Of a DNA stretch of 64,000 nt, positions 31,462 to 44,679 are shown piece after piece (the stretch's first letter is position 1; every line of letters begins with the position of its first letter). A model generated the notes under the pieces. It saw only the letters and a list, made by a program, of their open reading frames with translations, did no database searches and was not told the DNA's origin. The DNA is taken from NCBI GenBank assembly GCA_932294295.1, contig OW028578.1, forward strand, positions 39,561,410-39,625,409, written 5' to 3'. This stretch comes from Alitta virens (Eukaryota > Annelida > Polychaeta > Phyllodocida > Nereididae). The position numbers and the translations under genes were made by a program.

Positions 31462-34400
31462 TGGGAGCTGGGTATATAGAATGATAGCAGAAATTTGGTA
31501 GTGTATGTATTAGATAGCCTGATTCATTGGCTATTTAATAGTACCAAATATTGGTGCTTACTGGATAGCTAACTACCGAGCTACCAGAAATTTGTTGAGC
31601 AAAGTTAAAATATTTTGTGGAAAATGATACATAAAAGTCTGGGAGCTGGGTATATAGAATGATAGCAGAAATTTGGTAGTGTATTTATTACATTGCCTTT
31701 TTCATGGGCTATTTAATGGTACAAAATATTGTTGCATACTAGATTGCTAACTACCCAGCTTCCAGAAATTTGTTGAGTAAAGTTAACTTTTTTTGTGGAA
31801 AATGACACATAAAAGTCTGGGAGCTGGGTATATATAGAATGATAGCAGAAATTTGGTAGTGTATGTATTAGATAGCTTTAACTATTGGCTATTTAATGGT
31901 ACCAAATATTGGCGCTTACTGGATAGCTAACTACCCAGCTACCAGAAATTTGTTGAGCAAAGTTAACTTTTTTGTGAAAAATGACACATAAAAGTCTGGG
32001 AGCTGGGTATATACAATGATAGCAGATATTTGGTAGTGTACTTATTAGATAGCCTTATTCATTGGCTATTTAATGGTACCAAATATTTGTGCTTACTGGA
32101 TAGCTAACTACCCAGCTACCAGAAATTTGTTGAGCAAAGTTAAAATATTTTGTGGAAAATGACACATAAAAGTCTTGGAGCTGGGTATATATAGAATGAT
32201 AGCAGAAATTTGGTAGTGTATGTATTAGATAGCTTTAACTATTGGCTATTTAATGGTACCAAATATTTGTGCTTACTGGATAGCTAACTACCCAGCTACC
32301 AGAAATTTGTTGAGCAAAGTTAACTTTTTTGTGAAAAATGACACATAAAAGTCTGGGAGCTGGGTTTATAGAATGATAGCAGAAATTTGATATTGTATTT
32401 ATTAGATAGCCTTATTCATTGGCTATTTAATGGTACCAAATATTGGCGCTTACTGGATAGCTGACTACCCAGCTACCAGAAATTTGTTAAGCAAAGTTAA
32501 CTTTTTTGGTTGAAAATGCCATATAAAAGTCTGGGAGCTGGGTATATAGAATGATAGCAGAAATTTGGTAGTGTATTTATTACATTGCCTTTTTCATGGG
32601 CTATTTAATGGTACAAAATATTGTTGCATACTAGATTGCTAACTACCCAGCTTCCAGAAATTTGTTGAGCAAAGTTAAAGTATTTTGTGGGAAATGACAC
32701 ATAAAAGTCTGGGAGCTGGGTATATAGAATGATAGCAGAAATTTGGTAGTGTATGTATTAGATAGCCTGATTCATTGGCTATTTAATGGTACCAAATATT
32801 GGTGCTTACTGGATAGCTAACTACCCAGCTACCAGAAATTTGTTGAGCAAAGTTAACTTTTTTTGTAGAATATGACACATAAAAGTCAGGAGCTGGGTAT
32901 ATAGAATGATAGCAGAAATTTGGTAGTGTATGTATTAGATAGCTTTAACTATTGGCTATTTAATGGTACCAAATATTGGCGCTGACTGGATAGCTAACTA
33001 CCCAGCTACCAGAAATTTGTTAAGCAAAGTTAACTTTTTTGGTTGAAAATGCCACATAAAAGTCTGGGAGCTGGGTATATAGAATGATAGCAGAAATTTG
33101 GTAGTGTATTTATTACATTTCCTTTTTCATGGGCTATTTAATGGTACAAAATATTGTTGCATACTAGATTGCTAACTACCCAGCTTCCAGAAATTTGTTG
33201 AGCAAAGTTAAAATATTTTGTGGAAAATGACACATAAAAGTCTGGGAGCTGGGTATATAGAATGATAGCAGAAATTTGGTAGTGTATGTATTAGATAGCT
33301 TTAACTATTGGCTATTTAATGGTACCAAATATTGGTGCTTACTGGATGGCTAACTACCCAGCTACCAGAAATTTGTTGAGCAAAGTTAAAATATTTTGTG
33401 GAAAATGACACATAAAAGTCTGGGAGCTGGGTATATAGAATGATAGCAGAAATTTGATATTGTATTTATGAGATAGCCTTATTCATTGGCTATTTAATGG
33501 TACCAAATATTTGTGCTTACTGGATAGCTAACAACCCAGCTACCAGAAATTTGTTGAGCAAAGTTAAAGTATTTTGTGGAAAATGACACATAAAAGTCTG
33601 GGAGCTGGGTATATAGAATGATAGCAGAAATTTGGTAGTGTATGTATTAGATAGCCTGATTCATTGGCTATTTAATAGTACCAAATATTGGTGCTTACTG
33701 GATAGCTAACTACCGAGCTACCAGAAATTTGTTGAGCAAAGTTAAAATATTTTGTGGAAAATGATACATAAAAGTCTGGGAGCTGGGTATATAGAATGAT
33801 AGCAGAAATTTGGTAGTGTATTTATTAGATAGCCTTCTTCATTGGCTATTTAATGGTATCAAATATTGGTGCCTACTGGATGGTTAACTACCCAGCTACC
33901 AGAAATTTGTTGAGCAAAGTAAAATTTTTTGTGGAAAATGACACATAAAAGTCTGGGAGCTGGGTATATAGAATGATAGCAGAAATTTGGTAGTGTATGT
34001 ATTAGATAGCCTTATTCATTGGCTATTTAATGGTACCAAATATTGGTGCTTACTGGATAGCTAACTATCCAATTACCAGAAATCTGTTGAGCAAAGTTAA
34101 CTTTTTTTTGTGGAAAATGACACATAAAAGTCTGGGAGCTGGGTATATAGAATGATAGCAGAAATTTGGTAGTGTATTTATTAGATAGTCCTATTTATTG
34201 GCTATTTCAATGGTACCAAATATTGGTGCTTACTGGATAGTTAACTACCCAGCTACTAGAAATTTGTTGAGCAAAGTTAAAATATTTTGTGGAAAATGAC
34301 ACATAAAAGTCTGGGAGCTAGGTATATAGAATGATAGCAGAAATTTGGTAATGTATTTATTACATTGCCTTTTTCATGGGCTATTTAATGGTACAAAATA

Positions 34401-37400
34401 TTGTTGCATACTAGATTGCTAACTACCCAGCTTCCAGAAATTTGTTGAGCAAAGTTAACTTTTTTTGTGGAAAATGACACATAAAAGTCTGGGAGCTGGG
34501 TACATATAAAATGATAGCAGAAATTTGGTAGTGTATGTATTAGATAGCTTTAACTATTGGCTATTTAATGGTACCAAATATTGGCGCTTACTGGATAGCT
34601 AACTACCCAGCTACCAGAAATTTGTTGAGCAAAGTTAACTTTTTTGTGAAAAATGACACATAAAAGTCTGGGAGCTGGGTATATACAATGATAGCAGAAA
34701 TTTGATATTGTATTTATTAGATAGCCTTAATTATTTGCTATTTAATTGTACCAAATGTTGGTGCCTACTGGATGGCTAACTACCCAGCTACCAGAAATTT
34801 GTTGAGCAAAGTTAAAATATTTTGTGGAAAATGACACATAAAAGTCTGGGAGCTGGGTATATAGAATAATAGCAGATATTTGGTAGTGTACTTATTAGAT
34901 AGCCTTATTCATTGGCTATTTAATGGTACCAAATATTTGTGCTTACTGGATAGCTAACTACCCAGCTACCAGAAATTTGTTGAGCAAAGTTAAAATATTT
35001 TGTGGAAAATGACACATAAAAGTCTTGGAGCTGGGTATATATAGAATGATAGCAGAAATTTGGTAGTGTATGTATTAGATAGCTTTAACTATTGGCTATT
35101 TAATGGTACCAAATATTTGTGCTTACTGGATAGCTAACTACCCAGCTACCAGAAATTTGTTGAGCAAAGTTAACTTTTTTGTGAAAAATGACACATAAAA
35201 GTCTGGGAGCTGGGTATATATAGAATGATAGCAGAAATTTGGTAGTGTATGTATTAGATAGCTTTAACTATTGGCTATTTAATGGTACCAAATATTGGCG
35301 CTTACTGGATAGCTAACTACCCAGCTACCAGAAATTTGTTGAGCAAAGTTAACTTTTTTGTGAAAAATGACACATAAAAGTCTGGGAGCTGGGTATATAT
35401 AGAATGATAGCAGAAATTTGGTAGTGTATGTATTAGATAGCTTTAATTATTGGCTATTTAATGGTACCAAATATTCGTGCTTACTGGATAGCTAACTACC
35501 CAGCTACCAGAAATTTGTTGAGCAAAGTTAAAGTATTTTGTGGAAATGACACATAAAAGTCTGGGAGCTGGGTATATAGAATGATAGCAGAAATTTGGTA
35601 GTGTATGTATTAGATAGCCTGATTCATTGGCTATTTAATGGTACCAAATATTGGTGCTTACTGGATAGCTAACTACCCAGCTACCAGAAATTTGTTGAGC
35701 AAAGTTAACTTTTTTTGTAGAAAATGACACATAAAAGTCAGGAGCTGGGTATATAGAATGATAGCAGAAATTTGGTAGTGTATGTATTAGATAGCTTTAA
35801 CTATTGGCTATTTAATGGTACCAAATATTGGCGCTGACTGGATAGCTAACTACCCAGCTACCAGAAATTTGTTAAGCAAAGTTAACTTTTTTGGTTGAAA
35901 ATGCCACATAAAAGTCTGGGAGCTGGGTATATAGAATGATAGCAGAAATTTGGTAGTGTATTTATTACATTGCCTTTTTCATGGGCTATTTAATGGTACA
36001 AAATATTGTTGCATACTAGATTGCTAACTACCCAGCTTCCAGAAATTTGTTGAGCAAAGTTAAAATATTTTGTGGAAAATGACACATAAAAGTCTGGGAG
36101 CTGGGTATATAGAATGATAGCAGAAATTTGGTAGTGTATGTATTAGATAGCTTTAACTATTGGCTATTTAATGGTACCAAATATTGGTGCTTACTGGATG
36201 GCTAACTACCCAGCTACCAGAAATTTGTTGAGCAAAGTTAAAATATTTTGTGGAAAATGACACATAAAAGTCTGGGAGCTGGGTATATAGAATGATAGCA
36301 GAAATTTGATATTGTATTTATGAGATAGCCTTATTCATTGGCTATTTAATGGTACCAAATATTTGTGCTTACTGGATAGCTAACAACCCAGCTACCAGAA
36401 ATTTGTTGAGCAAAGTTAAAGTATTTTGTGGAAAATGACACATAAAAGTCTGGGAGCTGGGTATATAGAATGATAGCAGAAATTTGGTAGTGTATGTATT
36501 AGATAGCCTGATTCATTGGCTATTTAATAGTACCAAATATTGGTGCTTACTGGATAGCTAACTACCGAGCTACCAGAAATTTGTTGAGCAAAGTTAAAAT
36601 ATTTTGTGGAAAATGATACATAAAAGTCTGGGAGCTGGGTATATAGAATGATAGCAGAAATTTGGTAGTGTATTTATTAGATAGCCTTCTTCATTGGCAA
36701 TTTAATGGTACCAAATATTTGCGCTTACTGGATAGGTAACTACCGCGCTACCAGAAATTTGTTGAGCAAAGTTAACTTTTTTTGTGGAAAATGACACATA
36801 AAAGTCTTGGAGCTGGGTATATATAGAATGATAGCAGAAATTTGGTAGTGTATGTATTAGATAGCTTTAACTATTGGCTATTTAATGGTACCAAATATTT
36901 GTGCTTACTGGATAGCTAACTACCCAGCTACCAGAAATTTGTTGAGCAAAGTTAACTTTTTTGTGAAAAATGACACATAAAAGTCTGGGAGCTGGGTTTA
37001 TAGAATGATAGCAGAAATTTGATATTGTATTTATTAGATAGCCTTATTCATTGGCTATTTAATGGTACCAAATATTGGCGCTTACTGGATAGCTAACTAC
37101 CCAGATACCAGAAATTTGTTAAGCAAAGTTAACTTTTTTGGTTGAAAATGCCACATAAAAGTCTGGGAGCTGGGTATATAGAATGATAGCAGAAATTTGG
37201 TAATGTATTTATTACATTGCCTTTTTCATGGGCTATTTAATGGTACAAAATATTGTTGCATACTAGATTGCTAACTACCCAGCTTCCAGAAATTTGTTGA
37301 GCAAAGTTAACTTTTTTTGTGGAAAATGACACATAAAAGTCTGGGAGCTGGGTACATATAGAATGATAGCAGAAATTTGGTAGTGTATTTATAAGATAGC

Positions 37401-40400
37401 CTTAATTATTGGCTATTTAATGGTACCAAATATTTGTGCTTACTGGATAGCTAACTACCCAGCTACCAGAAATTTGTTGAGCAAAGTTAAAGTATTTTGT
37501 GGGAAATGACACATAAAAGTCTGGGAGCTGGGTATATAGAATGATAGCAGAAATTTGGTAGTGTATTTATTAGATAGCCTGATTCATTGGCTATTTAATG
37601 GTACCAAATATTGGTGCTTACTGGATAGCTAACTACCGAGCTACCAGAAATTTTTTGAGCAAAGTTAACTTTTTTTGTAGAAAATGACACATAAAATTCT
37701 GGGAGCTGGGTATATATAGAATGATAGCAGAAATTTGGTAGTGTATGTATTAGATAGCTTGAACTATTGGCTATTTAATGGTACCAAATATTGGCACTTA
37801 CTGGATAGCTAACTACCCAGCTACCAGAAATTTGTTGAGCAAAGTTAACTTTTTTGTGAAAAATGACACATAAAAGTCTGGGAGCTGGGTATATAGAATG
37901 ATAGCAGAAATTTGGTAGTGTATTTATTAGATAGCCTTATTCATTGGCTATTTGATGGTACCAAATATTTGTGCTTACTGGATAGCTAATTACCCAGCTA
38001 CCAGAATTTTTTTGAGCAAAGTTAAAGTATTTTGTGGAAAATGACACATAAAAGTCTGGGAGCTGGGTATATAGAATGATAGCAGAAATTTGGTAGTGTA
38101 TGTATTAGATAGCCTGATTCATTGGCAATTTAATGGTACCAAATATTTGCGCTTACTGGATAGCTAACTACCGAGCTACCAGAAATTTGTTGAGCAAAGT
38201 TAACTTTTTTTGTGGAAAATGACACATAAAAGTCTTGGAGCTGGGTATATATAGAATGATAGCAGAAATTTGGTAGTTTATGTATTAGATAGCTTTAACT
38301 ATTGGCTATTTAATGGTACCAAATATTTGTGCTTACTGGATAGCTAACTACCCAGCTACCAGAAATTTGTTGAGCAAAGTTAACTTTTTTGTGAAAAATG
38401 ACACATAAAAGTCTGGGAGCTGGGTTTATAGAATGATAGCAGAAATTTGATATTGTATTTATTAGATAGCCATATTCATTGGCTATTTAATGGTACCAAA
38501 TATTGGCGCTTACTGGATAGCTAACTACCCAGCTACCAGAAATTTGTTAAGCAAAGTTAACTTTTTTGGTTGAAAATGCCACATAAAAGTCTGGGAGCTG
38601 GGTATATAGAATGATAGCAGAAATTTGGTAATGTATTTATTACATTGCCTTTTTCATGGGCTATTTAATGGTACAAAATATTGTTGCATACTAGATTGCT
38701 AACTACCCAGCTTCCAGAAATTTGTTGAGCAAAGTTAACTTTTTTTGTGGAAAATGACACATAAAAGTCTGGGAGCTGGGTACATATAGAATGATAGCAG
38801 AAATTTGGTAGTGTATGTATTAGATAGCTTTAACTATTGGCTATTTAATGGTACCAAATATTGGCGCTTACTGGATAGCTAACTACCCAGCTACCAGAAA
38901 TTTGTTGAGCAAAGTTAACTTTTTTGTGAAAAATGACACATAAAAGTCTGGGAGCTGGGTATATACAATGATAGCAGAAATTTGATATTGTATTTATTAG
39001 ATAGCCTTAATTATTGGCTATTTAATGGTACCAAATATTTGTGCTTACTGGATAGCTAACTACCCAGCTACCAGAAATTTGTTGAGCAAAGTTAAAGTAT
39101 TTTGTGGGAAATGACACATAAAAGTCTGGGAGCTGGGTATATAGAATGATAGCAGAAATTTGGTAGTGTATTTATTAGATAGCCTGATTCATTGGCTATT
39201 TAATGGTACCAAATATTGGTGCTTACTGGATAGCTAACTACCCAGCTACCAGAAATTTTTTGAGCAAAGTTAACTTTTTTTGTAGAAAATGACACATAAA
39301 ATTCTGGGAGCTGGGTATATATAGAATGATAGCAGAAATTTGGTAGTGTATGTATTAGATAGCTTGAACTATTGGCTATTTAATGGTACCAAATATTGGC
39401 ACTTACTGGATAGCTAACTACCCAGCTACCAGAAATTTGTTGAGCAAAGTTAACTTTTTTGTGAAAAATGACACATAAAAGTCTGGGAGCTGGGTATATA
39501 GAATGATAGCAGAAATTTGGTAGTGTATTTATTAGATAGCCTTATTCATTGGCTATTTGATGGTACCAAATATTTGTGCTTACTGGATAGCTAATTACCC
39601 AGCTACCAGAATTTTTTTGAGCAAAGTTAAAGTATTTTGTGGAAAATGACACATAAAAGTCTGGGAGCTGGGTATATAGAATGATAGCAGAAATTTGGTA
39701 GTGTATGTATTTGATAGCTTTAACTATTGGCTATTTAATGGTACCAAATATTGGTGCATACTAGATTGCTAACTACCCAGCTACCAGAAATTTGTTGAGC
39801 AAAGTTAACTTTTTGGTTGAAAATGACACATAAAAGTCTGGGAGCTGGGTATATAGAATGATAGCAGAAATTTGGTAGTGTATTTATTAGATAGCCTTAT
39901 TAATTGGCTATTTAATGGTACCAAATATTGGCGCTTACTGGATAGCTAACTACCCAGCTACCAGAAATTTGTTGAGCAAAGTTAACTTTTTTGTGAAAAA
40001 TGACACATAAAAGTCTGGGAGCTGGGTATATAGAATGATAGCAGAAATTTGGTAGTGTATTTATTAGATAGCCTTATTCATTGGCTATTTGATGGTACCA
40101 AATATTTGTGCTTACTGGATAGCTAATTACCCAGCTACCAGAATTTTTTTGAGCAAAGTTAAAGTATTTTGTGGAAAATGACACATAAAAGTCTGGGAGC
40201 TGGGTATATAGAATGATAGCAGAAATTTGGTAGTGTATGTATTTGATAGCTTTAACTATTGGCTATTTAATGGTACCAAATATTGGTGCATACTAGATTG
40301 CTAACTACCCAGCTACCAGAAATTTGTTGAGCAAAGTTAACTTTTTGGTTGAAAATGACACATAAACTTCCAATAACCAAACAGTTGCTCAGATATTTTA

Positions 40401-40401
40401 C

Positions 40402-40858
40402 TGGTAGCTGACTGGGAACTAGAACTGGGAGCTGAGTTCACTTCACTGGTAGCTGACTGGTAGCTGACTGGGAACTGGAACTGGGAGCTGAGTTTACTTT
40501 ACTGGTAGCTGACTGGTTGCTGACTGGGAACTGGAACTGGGAGCTGAGTTCACTTTACTGGTAGCTGACTGGTAACTGACTGGTAGCTGACTGGGAACTG
40601 GAACTGGGAGCTGAGTTCACTTTACTGGTAGCTGACTGGTTGCTGACTGGGAACTGGAACTGGGAGCTGAGTTCACTTTACTGGTAGCTGACTGGTAGCT
40701 GACTGGTAGCTGACTGGGAACTGGAACTGGGAGCTGAGTTCACTTTACTGGTAGCTGACTGGTTGCTGACTGGGAACTGGAACTGGGAGCTGAGTTCACT
40801 TTACTGGTAGTTGACTGGTAGCTGACTGGGAACTGGAATCTGGGAACTGACTTTTTGG
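40402..40858. repeat. Minisatellite with 56/67-bp units made of 11-bp steps
   Basis: The segment 'gggaactggaactgggagc' starts at 40414, 40470, 40526, 40593, 40649, 40716, 40772 and 40828; spacings are 56, 56, 67, 56, 67, 56, 56. The 67-bp units hold one additional 11-bp TAGCTGACTGG step. It follows the end of the satellite within 40 bp. No coding potential is evident. Confidence 0.93.
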
Positions 40859-43843
40859 ATCTTTCCAAAACATCTCTTTCAAAGATAGAAAGATATAGGT
40901 ATCGAAGTCAGTCAGTCAGTTAGACTGTGGATTAATCAATCAATCTATATGGACAATTGATAGCAGAACTCTGCTGAAATGAAATTACTGGACATCATAT
41001 CATGTTTAAGTTTTTAATTTACCATAATACAAGTTTGATAAATGAGAAAAACTGCATTTACATTGCTTTCCTATTTATAATTACAAGGGGCCTTAAATAT
41101 CTTTAAAGTTATCTTATCTTATCAATGAGTTTCACCAGTTTCCTTCTACCTCAGTTAAATGGTCTTATCACTCCAGGCCAGTGCATGATGGCATTTTAAG
41201 TGTCGATCGTGTGTTAATGTACTACAGATACCAAATTGTATTGTTTAGATGGAAATTAAAGGTCATGAGCAATCAAACTCAGTATGTGATAGAATACCAG
41301 AAATTTAATTTATATAATTCTGACTTTCTGTGTTGAAATATATTTGCGTTTATTTTGGCAATTCACTCCACACATTTTGGGTGCGATCGCTGAAGCATAA
41401 CGAGTGAGGCAGTGACGTCAGAGTTGCTAATGCCCATGTTCTCATAATATGGAATATATGAAAGTATTTTATATTCAGCATAACATGATTTTTAAATATC
41501 TTAATTAGCACTTTTTCTTTGCACATTTATATACATTTAAATTCATTCCTAATGAAATTGGAATGAAGTCCTCAATTGACAATTTTCTATTATAATCGTT
41601 TTATTGTGAAAGTCTATGGGCTACTATTGTTTTTTAATTTTCATACCAGTCACCATTATTGAACGTAGATGAGGCCTTTAAGTTAGTGTTTTGTTGAGTT
41701 TTTAATAAAGAATCGGTCATTGCATATTAATAAAAACTTGCACCAGTTGCACTTGTAAAATTGGCCGTGATAGCATTTGTGCAATTTCAAGATCAGTATA
41801 GTGTATCTATAGCGACTTATCCCTAATTTTGCATGCATTTATGTGCTAGCCTTGGTTACAAAAATTATAAATATTGTGGATTATCATTATTATAGTCATG
41901 TGATCATAGTTAATTGGACACAAAGAGAGACTAAACAGTTAGTCTGATCCTGTGACAACACCTATTATATGTAGCATCAAAAGAGCATCAGTCAAAGTTT
42001 GTCAATTTCGCATAGGCAAAAGATACTTTTCATAAATTTTAGCAAAGTAAATCGGAAAGCTTGAATCAGTCTGGATAATTCATTACATGTAATTTTACTG
42101 AAATAAAATGAGTGATTAAACAAGCATAAACCTCATCAATTTCAGTGATTCAACATCCAGAAGGTACAAGCATGTGCAGCAAAACCATTGTGTTCTAATA
42201 ATGCTTTTGTAGCTTAAATTTAATTAGTCTTCGCATAGCTATAATAATAAAGCTATAAAAATAAATTTTATGTGATTTTTGTAATTTATTGTATATCAAG
42301 ATTATCTTCATATTTATCTGGGGGGATCAGCAAGCAATTAGCAAGTAAAAAGGTGACATGCCTCAGTGGTCAGGAGCACTGAACTGGAAATGAACCATCT
42401 ATGATAACTAACTGATGATGTAATCATAACCGTATATGAAGAGGGGTCATTATTAATTAGCTCCTCCAAGAAATGGGATACCATTGTGATTATTTTCAGC
42501 AAGTCAGAGCAGCACTGGATATCAATGAGTAATGTAATATGTGCATGCAAATAGGCCTATAATATTATGTTTCATCCTGGTTACAGCATCAACAATATTC
42601 AAAATTGAGTTAAAGAAATTTAAAAATTATAAACTTTGCTACTACTTATAAATGTACCAAAATTGTTCGGCCCTTTCTTCACTGTCAAAAGTTGTTTGCA
42701 AAATAATGTGTGTTCATTTTATTGTACTTAAATGTACCTTGCTGTATTTTACACATACATATAAGTCATGAATGACATTATGTCAACAAAAAAAAACAAC
42801 AATATATATATATTTATGAAAACCGCAGCTGAAAAAATAGACAAATAACAGAATGCCAAGTCCATGACACCAAAATCAAAACAAAATTACAAAAATTTCA
42901 CTTCCTAGGCTTTAAGCTTAGCCCTTTCTTGTTCATCATCACTGGGACTGTCACTATATAATTATGCATCAACAGGCTTGTTGAGAACATTTGGAATAGA
43001 GTCCAATGCATAGGTTTTAAAATCCTTTGTCGTGGAGTCATATGCAGTTTCTGGATCCTAACATACGCAAAAAGCCAAAAAGCGCGGGAGTGCGGCAAAC
43101 TTCGTTTTTTGTTGTTAAAATGTGTTAAAGTCGGGTTTTTCACTGCAGATCTTTAATACATGACAAATATATGATTTTGATTACCCATGACCTTATTTGA
43201 ATATTTCTCAAAATTAACTTATATGCACGCATGGATCCATGGGATGTTAAAGCACCAGAAATTCCATGGTTAAAGACATTACATAAAGATAGTATGCTAT
43301 CCATGGAGCATGGAGTCACTCCATGGAGTATCTTAGATATTAGTTGAGAACAAGGTGGCCATTTATCAACAGATAAACATCGCCATCTTCTTCTTAATGG
43401 GCCGTAAAACTTAGTAAATGTACATTGTAAACCGTTGGAAGTGCCCGTCACTGGGTCACTTGTGATCGAGCTGTATGAAACTTATATTACATTCATTTCA
43501 TTTTCAAAGTCAAGAAAGTTTTTATTATATCTCAGGGTCTGAAGAAAGATAATCTGCTCATTATTCACGAAACAATGAACAGTTAACTAAACTGTCACAT
43601 TTGTATATAACCCCGACATTTTACCAAAAACATTCTTTAATTAATTGCTTCGTGAAAAAAACTAAAAAAAACTTGAGAGGCTGCTGAGTAGTTTTTGTAC
43701 ATCTTGATCTTCTAATAAAAGGCATATAAAGCGCACTTCTGGGTGGGAACTCTTTTAAATTTTGTTCTAGCTATAAAAATAAAAGAAAGATATATGATAT
43801 GATATTATATGATGTATGATATATGATATATGATATTATATAT
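40859..43843. other. AT-rich flanking DNA without a recognised gene
   Basis: About 3 kb of apparently unique AT-rich sequence. I see only short open frames with no family signature. A full CRE-type palindrome TGACGTCA lies at 41413-41420 in a small CpG-richer patch (GCGATCGC at about 41393). A CCATGG-rich patch with a 17-bp near-palindrome lies at 43309-43325. The last 70 bp (from about 43787) are GATAT/ATATG simple sequence, into which the Polinton has inserted. Confidence 0.6.
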
Positions 43844-43849
43844 GATATT

Positions 43850-43933
43850 ACTACGTGAGCGGCGTTTTAGCGCCAAAGAGATCGCCGACCCCTGGGGGCA
43901 TGAGATCAAAGGATCAATGCAATAGCCTCAGGG
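43850..43933 (+). repeat. Left terminal inverted repeat of the Polinton
   Basis: These 84 bp, beginning ACTACGTGAGCGGCG, match the reverse complement of 63294-63376 with one substitution-plus-deletion site near 43881-43884 and one C/T difference near 43899. Similarity stops sharply after 'cctcaggg'. GATATT immediately precedes it. It contains a small hairpin (GGCG, loop TTTTAG, CGCC). Confidence 0.92.
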
Positions 43934-44151
43934 CTTGTGCTGTTCAGATCAGGCTGTAGCTCAAGGCAATATTGAATGTTAAAATATTATTTCCCCAGGC
44001 GTTATACAACACTAGTGTAAGCTAGTTAATACTTAATACACAAATGAAAAAATAAAATAAAATTAGCTGCAATACGATTAATATCGATAATGTCGATATG
44101 AAAATAGGAAGACATGTTACGTAGCATTTAAGTTTAGTTTATCATTTAATC

Positions 44152-44481
44152 ATGGAGGGTTAGGACATTGCTGAAAGATTTGTCCCCGGATTTCTGTCTG
44201 CACATGATAAACATCAAAATGCGGAACATTTGCACGAGGTATTAAGTAATGCCAATACATACTCCACTAGCACATGTAGTCAGTGGGAGATATTTGGCAG
44301 AATAGTACCAAAAGATGAAGTGATTTTTATTTGTCAAGTTCTAATTCTCTACATCGTCATAATTGCGTGCATAGTCAATTTGTCTCTCCTTAATGGAGAC
44401 AGTAATCTTTGGACTGCACTCCTCTCCTCCTCCCTGGGAATAATGCTCCCCCCGCCAACTCTCTCCAGGAGGAGGCGCTGA
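44152..44481 (+). pseudogene. Small membrane protein of Polinton type, early in-frame stop
   Basis: An ATG at 44152 opens a frame interrupted at its fourth codon by TAG (44161-44163), then open for a further 105 codons to TGA at 44479-44481. The protein has a polar N-terminal half, then 'WEIFGRIVPKDE', one strongly hydrophobic segment (residues FICQVLILYIVIIACIVNL), and a conserved-looking 'NGDSNLWTALLSSSLG' before an RRRR end. I recall similar short hydrophobic proteins next to Polinton-like genes, but cannot name a function. It may be a virion or membrane-associated protein. It is the first gene after the left terminal repeat. If translation starts downstream (no ATG follows early), the early stop may be lethal; readthrough or an upstream splice is the alternative. 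Confidence 0.6.
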
Positions 44482-44522
44482 TGGATGTGTCCTCGGGGCT
44501 ATCAACTTTAAATCTCAGGATG

Positions 44523-44598
44523 TCATTGGTCCACCTTTCATCGTATGATCACTAAATAGCCTACAGCAACCACGTGGTAGCTCATACGCGATATAAAT
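44523..44598 (+). promoter_or_regulatory. Core promoter: CCAAT box, E-box, TATA box
   Basis: Inverted CCAAT (ATTGG at about 44524), the palindrome CCACGTGG at 44570-44577 (E-box CACGTG) and TATAAAT at 44592-44598 occur in the usual order and spacing. A start of transcription near 44620-44625 is expected, which places the first ATG of the downstream open frame (44602) upstream of the transcript. This argues for the ATG at 44680 as the real start. Confidence 0.6.
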
Positions 44599-44679
44599 AC
44601 CATGCTACTTCAGACTGTCATGCATTCTCATCAAGATTTTGAAAAAAGATATATTCTGTACAACCTCAATCTCGACATC

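Larger units (their letters stand above)
1..40366. repeat. Satellite DNA array, ~178-bp monomer
   Basis: The whole interval is head-to-tail copies of one AT-rich monomer; successive 'attggctattt' anchors lie at 5, 185, 363 and 541, so spacing is 178-180 bp. About 226 copies fit. Nearly every monomer carries a GGTACC (KpnI) site, and many a GTTAAC. Monomers fall into recognisable variants by the segment after 'gcaaagtta' (A-rich 'aaatatttt', T7 'ctttttttgtgg', 'cttttttgtgaaaa', or 'cttttttggttgaaaatgcc'). No gene is present: the 67-84 aa open frames recur at monomer intervals and are by-products of the repeat. The array starts before the window and ends abruptly inside a monomer at about 40366. 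Such length and higher-order structure suit centromeric or heterochromatic satellite, but location is inference. Confidence 0.98.

Noticed and set aside
1..40366. CRISPR array or tandem gene cluster
   Set aside because: Units are contiguous 178-bp near-identical monomers with no spacers and no coding signal.
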